Assembly (NCBI GenBank): GCA_020631035.1
Contig: JAHDIA010000271.1
Span: forward strand, 1-7,840
Source: Chitinophagales bacterium
GTDB taxonomy: Bacteria; Bacteroidota; Bacteroidia; Chitinophagales; UBA2359
DNA length: 7,840 nucleotides
Reading direction: 5' to 3'
In this document: positions 6,358-7,840 of the stretch, piece by piece
How the letters are laid out: each line of letters starts with the position of its first letter
How positions within the stretch are numbered: position 1 is the first letter of the stretch
Program-made: the position numbers and the translations under genes
Notes under the pieces: model-generated
The model's input: the letters and a program-made list of their open reading frames with translations, nothing else
Databases searched by the model: none
What the model was told of the DNA's origin: nothing

Positions 6358-7584
6358 CAAAAAATAATTTTTGACTTACTGAAACAATCAATAAGTCTAG
6401 ATAAACTATGCATTTCCTATAAGGATGCATTAAAATATACTGCCTTTTTGATGTGTTTTGTAATTGGTTTGTCCAGTAATGCTCAAACAGGTATAGAAGT
6501 CAAATTAGAACATTCTACAGTAAATTGTAGTAGCAATTACCAAGACAATCCACAATATTTGACAGATGTTTATGTACGTCATACGCCTAGCTCTAGCAAT
6601 AAATATCTAGGCAGTAGCAGTATTTATTTCTCCTACAATCACAATGCATTGAATTTTGCTAGTTATGAATCTGCTAATTTTGACGAATTGACCAGTTGTT
6701 ATATTAGAGATTTGGGAATTCAAAAACCTTATACTCGTCAATCTTTTGATGGCAAGACACCTGGGCAATTTTTGCTGACACTCTTTTTACAAAACCCTAC
6801 TTTCCCAGGAGGAAACGGTCAACAAGCTTGTATCAACATCAACGATACTTGGGTAAAAGTAGGTAGTGTCACTTTTGATGTACTGGATATGCAAGCTGCC
6901 CCAGAATTTGCATTTGTTGGCACCAATGGCGACTACCCCTCTGACCCAAGAGGGACCGCATTCTCCAAAGACAACAATACAGATAGATACAAACAATACT
7001 TTATCGACAATCCAGCTTTGTCTTTTGGACACATATGTAGCAATATTGAACAAGCCTGTTGTCCTAGAGAGCAAATATACAATGACATTATACCTGCTTT
7101 TACAGCTGTAGAAGAAAACATTATCGCCAGTAACACTATGGTAAATGCGACAGAGGATGTCGTTTTCCAAGCTGGAGGTTACATTGAATTACAAGCTGAT
7201 TTTGAAGTAGCGCAAAAAGGAAGTTTTGATGGATACATCGCTTCTTGTGATGCTACAGTTTGCAGCAATAATGGCAACCGATTGGCAGAAACAAATGGTA
7301 GTAATTTGGAAGAGAATGATGAGCAAAATTTGGCCATCAAAGCCTATCCCAACCCCTTCAACAGTACAAGCACTATCAGCTTTAATCTTTCACAAAACAG
7401 CAATGTATCTGTTATTGTATACGATGCCAATGGAAAAGAAATCAAACGCCTAATGGACAATGTATCCAAAGAAGCAGGAAATCATCAAGTTCTTCTGGAT
7501 GGTCGTGAATTGCAAAAGGGCATTTATTTCTATACTGTAAGAGTTGACTACAAAGAAATCACCAAAAAATTGATGCTGTTTTGA
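6355..7584 (+). CDS. T9SS type A sorting domain protein with 3-coathanger-stack-like segment (copy B2)
   Basis: A 409-residue exported protein, the paralogue of B1, with well over half of positions shared by eye in the mature part. The N-terminus is odd: about 27 residues (MQKIIFDLLKQSISLDKLC...) precede the hydrophobic core, and cleavage is expected after Ala43 (SNA-Q). From ALKY onward it aligns with the B1 signal peptide, while the first six residues (MQKIIF) resemble the PAP start (MQKIYF). The mature domain keeps IEVKLE, NPQYLTDVYVRHTP, SIYFSYN, SFDG, GGNG.QAC, FVGTNGDYP and QACCP (Cys235-Cys236). Residues 251-298 are the 3-coathanger-like segment. Residues 325-409 are the T9SS type A tail (KAYPNPF ... 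KGIYFYTV ... KKLMLF). It uses more AT-ending codons than B1. Translocation to the cell surface by T9SS is expected from the family; its role is unknown. Confidence 0.9.
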   Translation: MQKIIFDLLKQSISLDKLCISYKDALKYTAFLMCFVIGLSSNAQTGIEVKLEHSTVNCSSNYQDNPQYLTDVYVRHTPSSSNKYLGSSSIYFSYNHNALNFASYESANFDELTSCYIRDLGIQKPYTRQSFDGKTPGQFLLTLFLQNPTFPGGNGQQACININDTWVKVGSVTFDVLDMQAAPEFAFVGTNGDYPSDPRGTAFSKDNNTDRYKQYFIDNPALSFGHICSNIEQACCPREQIYNDIIPAFTAVEENIIASNTMVNATEDVVFQAGGYIELQADFEVAQKGSFDGYIASCDATVCSNNGNRLAETNGSNLEENDEQNLAIKAYPNPFNSTSTISFNLSQNSNVSVIVYDANGKEIKRLMDNVSKEAGNHQVLLDGRELQKGIYFYTVRVDYKEITKKLMLF

Positions 7585-7820
7585 TGTGGTGCCACGAAGT
7601 ACCCAACATGCTTAATACGCCCGATGGTAGTGGTACCTACTAGCAAATGAAGCTTGTGAAGAAGTGTGTAATGAAGGCTGAGGAACGAAGACAAAGAACA
7701 CACATTCTGAACAGCGAAATGAGCTAGTAAGTACAAACGAACAGCGGGGACACAAGAACGTTTGAAACACCAACGTTCCGTCCCAATCATTTTAAAACAA
7801 TTATTAAATCTAAAACAATC
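7585..7820. other. Gene-free stretch after B2 with palindromic segments
   Basis: No convincing coding sequence. It contains small palindromes (GTGGTGCCAC near 7585-7594, GTAGTGGTACCTAC at 7627-7640), GAACAGCG twice (7709-7716 and 7739-7746) and the long hairpin at 7747-7784. The base composition is more balanced than in the flanking AT-rich DNA. It could be a B2 3' untranslated region, a small RNA or a repeat element; I recognise no known RNA family. Confidence 0.4.
7747..7784 (+). terminator. Two-part hairpin after B2, possible terminator
   Basis: GGGAC (7747-7751) pairs with GTCCC (7780-7784), and GAACGTT (7756-7762) pairs with AACGTTC (7772-7778). An asymmetric internal loop lies between the two helices and a 9-base loop caps the structure. 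Twelve pairs make this one of the strongest structures in the window. Only a weak T-rich segment (AATCATTTTA) follows, so it is an imperfect terminator. It is the best candidate for ending A2-B2 transcription. Confidence 0.5.
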
Positions 7821-7840
7821 ATGCGATACAATATATTTTA
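7821..7840 (+). CDS. Possible start of a further gene, cut by the window edge
   Basis: An ATG followed by codons for RYNIF runs to the window end without a stop. The leader before it is A/T-rich with AAATCTAAAACAATC, similar in style to the leaders of A1 and A2. Only six codons are visible, so no product can be named and the call rests on position and leader composition. Confidence 0.3.

Noticed and set aside
6787..7170. 127-codon minus-strand frame inside B2
   Set aside because: It is the antisense counterpart of the shadow frame in B1. It exists because the paralogous coding strands share codon patterns.
7548..7790. 80-codon minus-strand frame overlapping the B2 end
   Set aside because: It overlaps the B2 3' end, has no recognisable protein features, and crosses the hairpin at 7747-7784. 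More likely non-coding.
7585..7820. Group II intron or rRNA-like fragment
   Set aside because: The sequence looks structured, but I found no domain V-like motif, no reverse transcriptase and no recognisable rRNA segment.

Overview
This window looks like AT-rich chromosomal DNA from a member of the Bacteroidota, most likely a Saprospiraceae (Aureispira/Saprospira-like) bacterium. Three things point there. Two proteins end in type IX secretion system (T9SS) sorting domains. Two others carry the HLPNVPSAQEV ... LLRQIEEL C-terminal module that is common in secreted Bacteroidota proteins. A TAnnTTTG-type promoter precedes one gene. The family placement is inference; the phylum is well supported.

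The layout is two versions of one cassette, all on the plus strand. Cassette 1 is gene A1 (29-703, secreted coiled-coil protein), a purple-acid-phosphatase-like gene (PAP, 972-3734) and gene B1 (3781-4944, T9SS cargo). It closes with a strong intrinsic terminator (5020-5052). After a 681-base gene-free stretch, which includes a GC-rich hairpin-bearing island, cassette 2 begins behind a likely Bacteroidota promoter (5475-5507). Cassette 2 has only A2 (5626-6309) and B2 (6355-7584). A1/A2 and B1/B2 are clear paralogues. The phosphatase occurs only in cassette 1, between A and B. A further gene may begin at 7821 and run off the window.

All full genes encode exported proteins. PAP has all seven metal ligands expected of a purple acid phosphatase. 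It is fused to a C-terminal Bacteroidota surface-protein module and a pair of dockerin-like calcium-loop repeats, and it has no T9SS tail of its own. B1 and B2 have an N-terminal domain of unknown family with a faint cohesin-like look, a 3-coathanger-stack-like segment, and a T9SS tail that should send them to the cell surface. A1 and A2 are short secreted proteins ending in a coiled coil. A plausible but unproven reading is a small surface assembly in which B is the displayed partner, PAP supplies phosphohydrolase activity in one version, and A is an accessory or oligomerising component.

The most informative detail is at the gene starts. The DNA just before and across the PAP start codon matches the DNA before and across the B2 start codon, and B2 has an unusually long region ahead of its signal-peptide core. 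This suggests that cassette 2 arose from an A-PAP-B ancestor by deletion of PAP, or that PAP was inserted at a B start.
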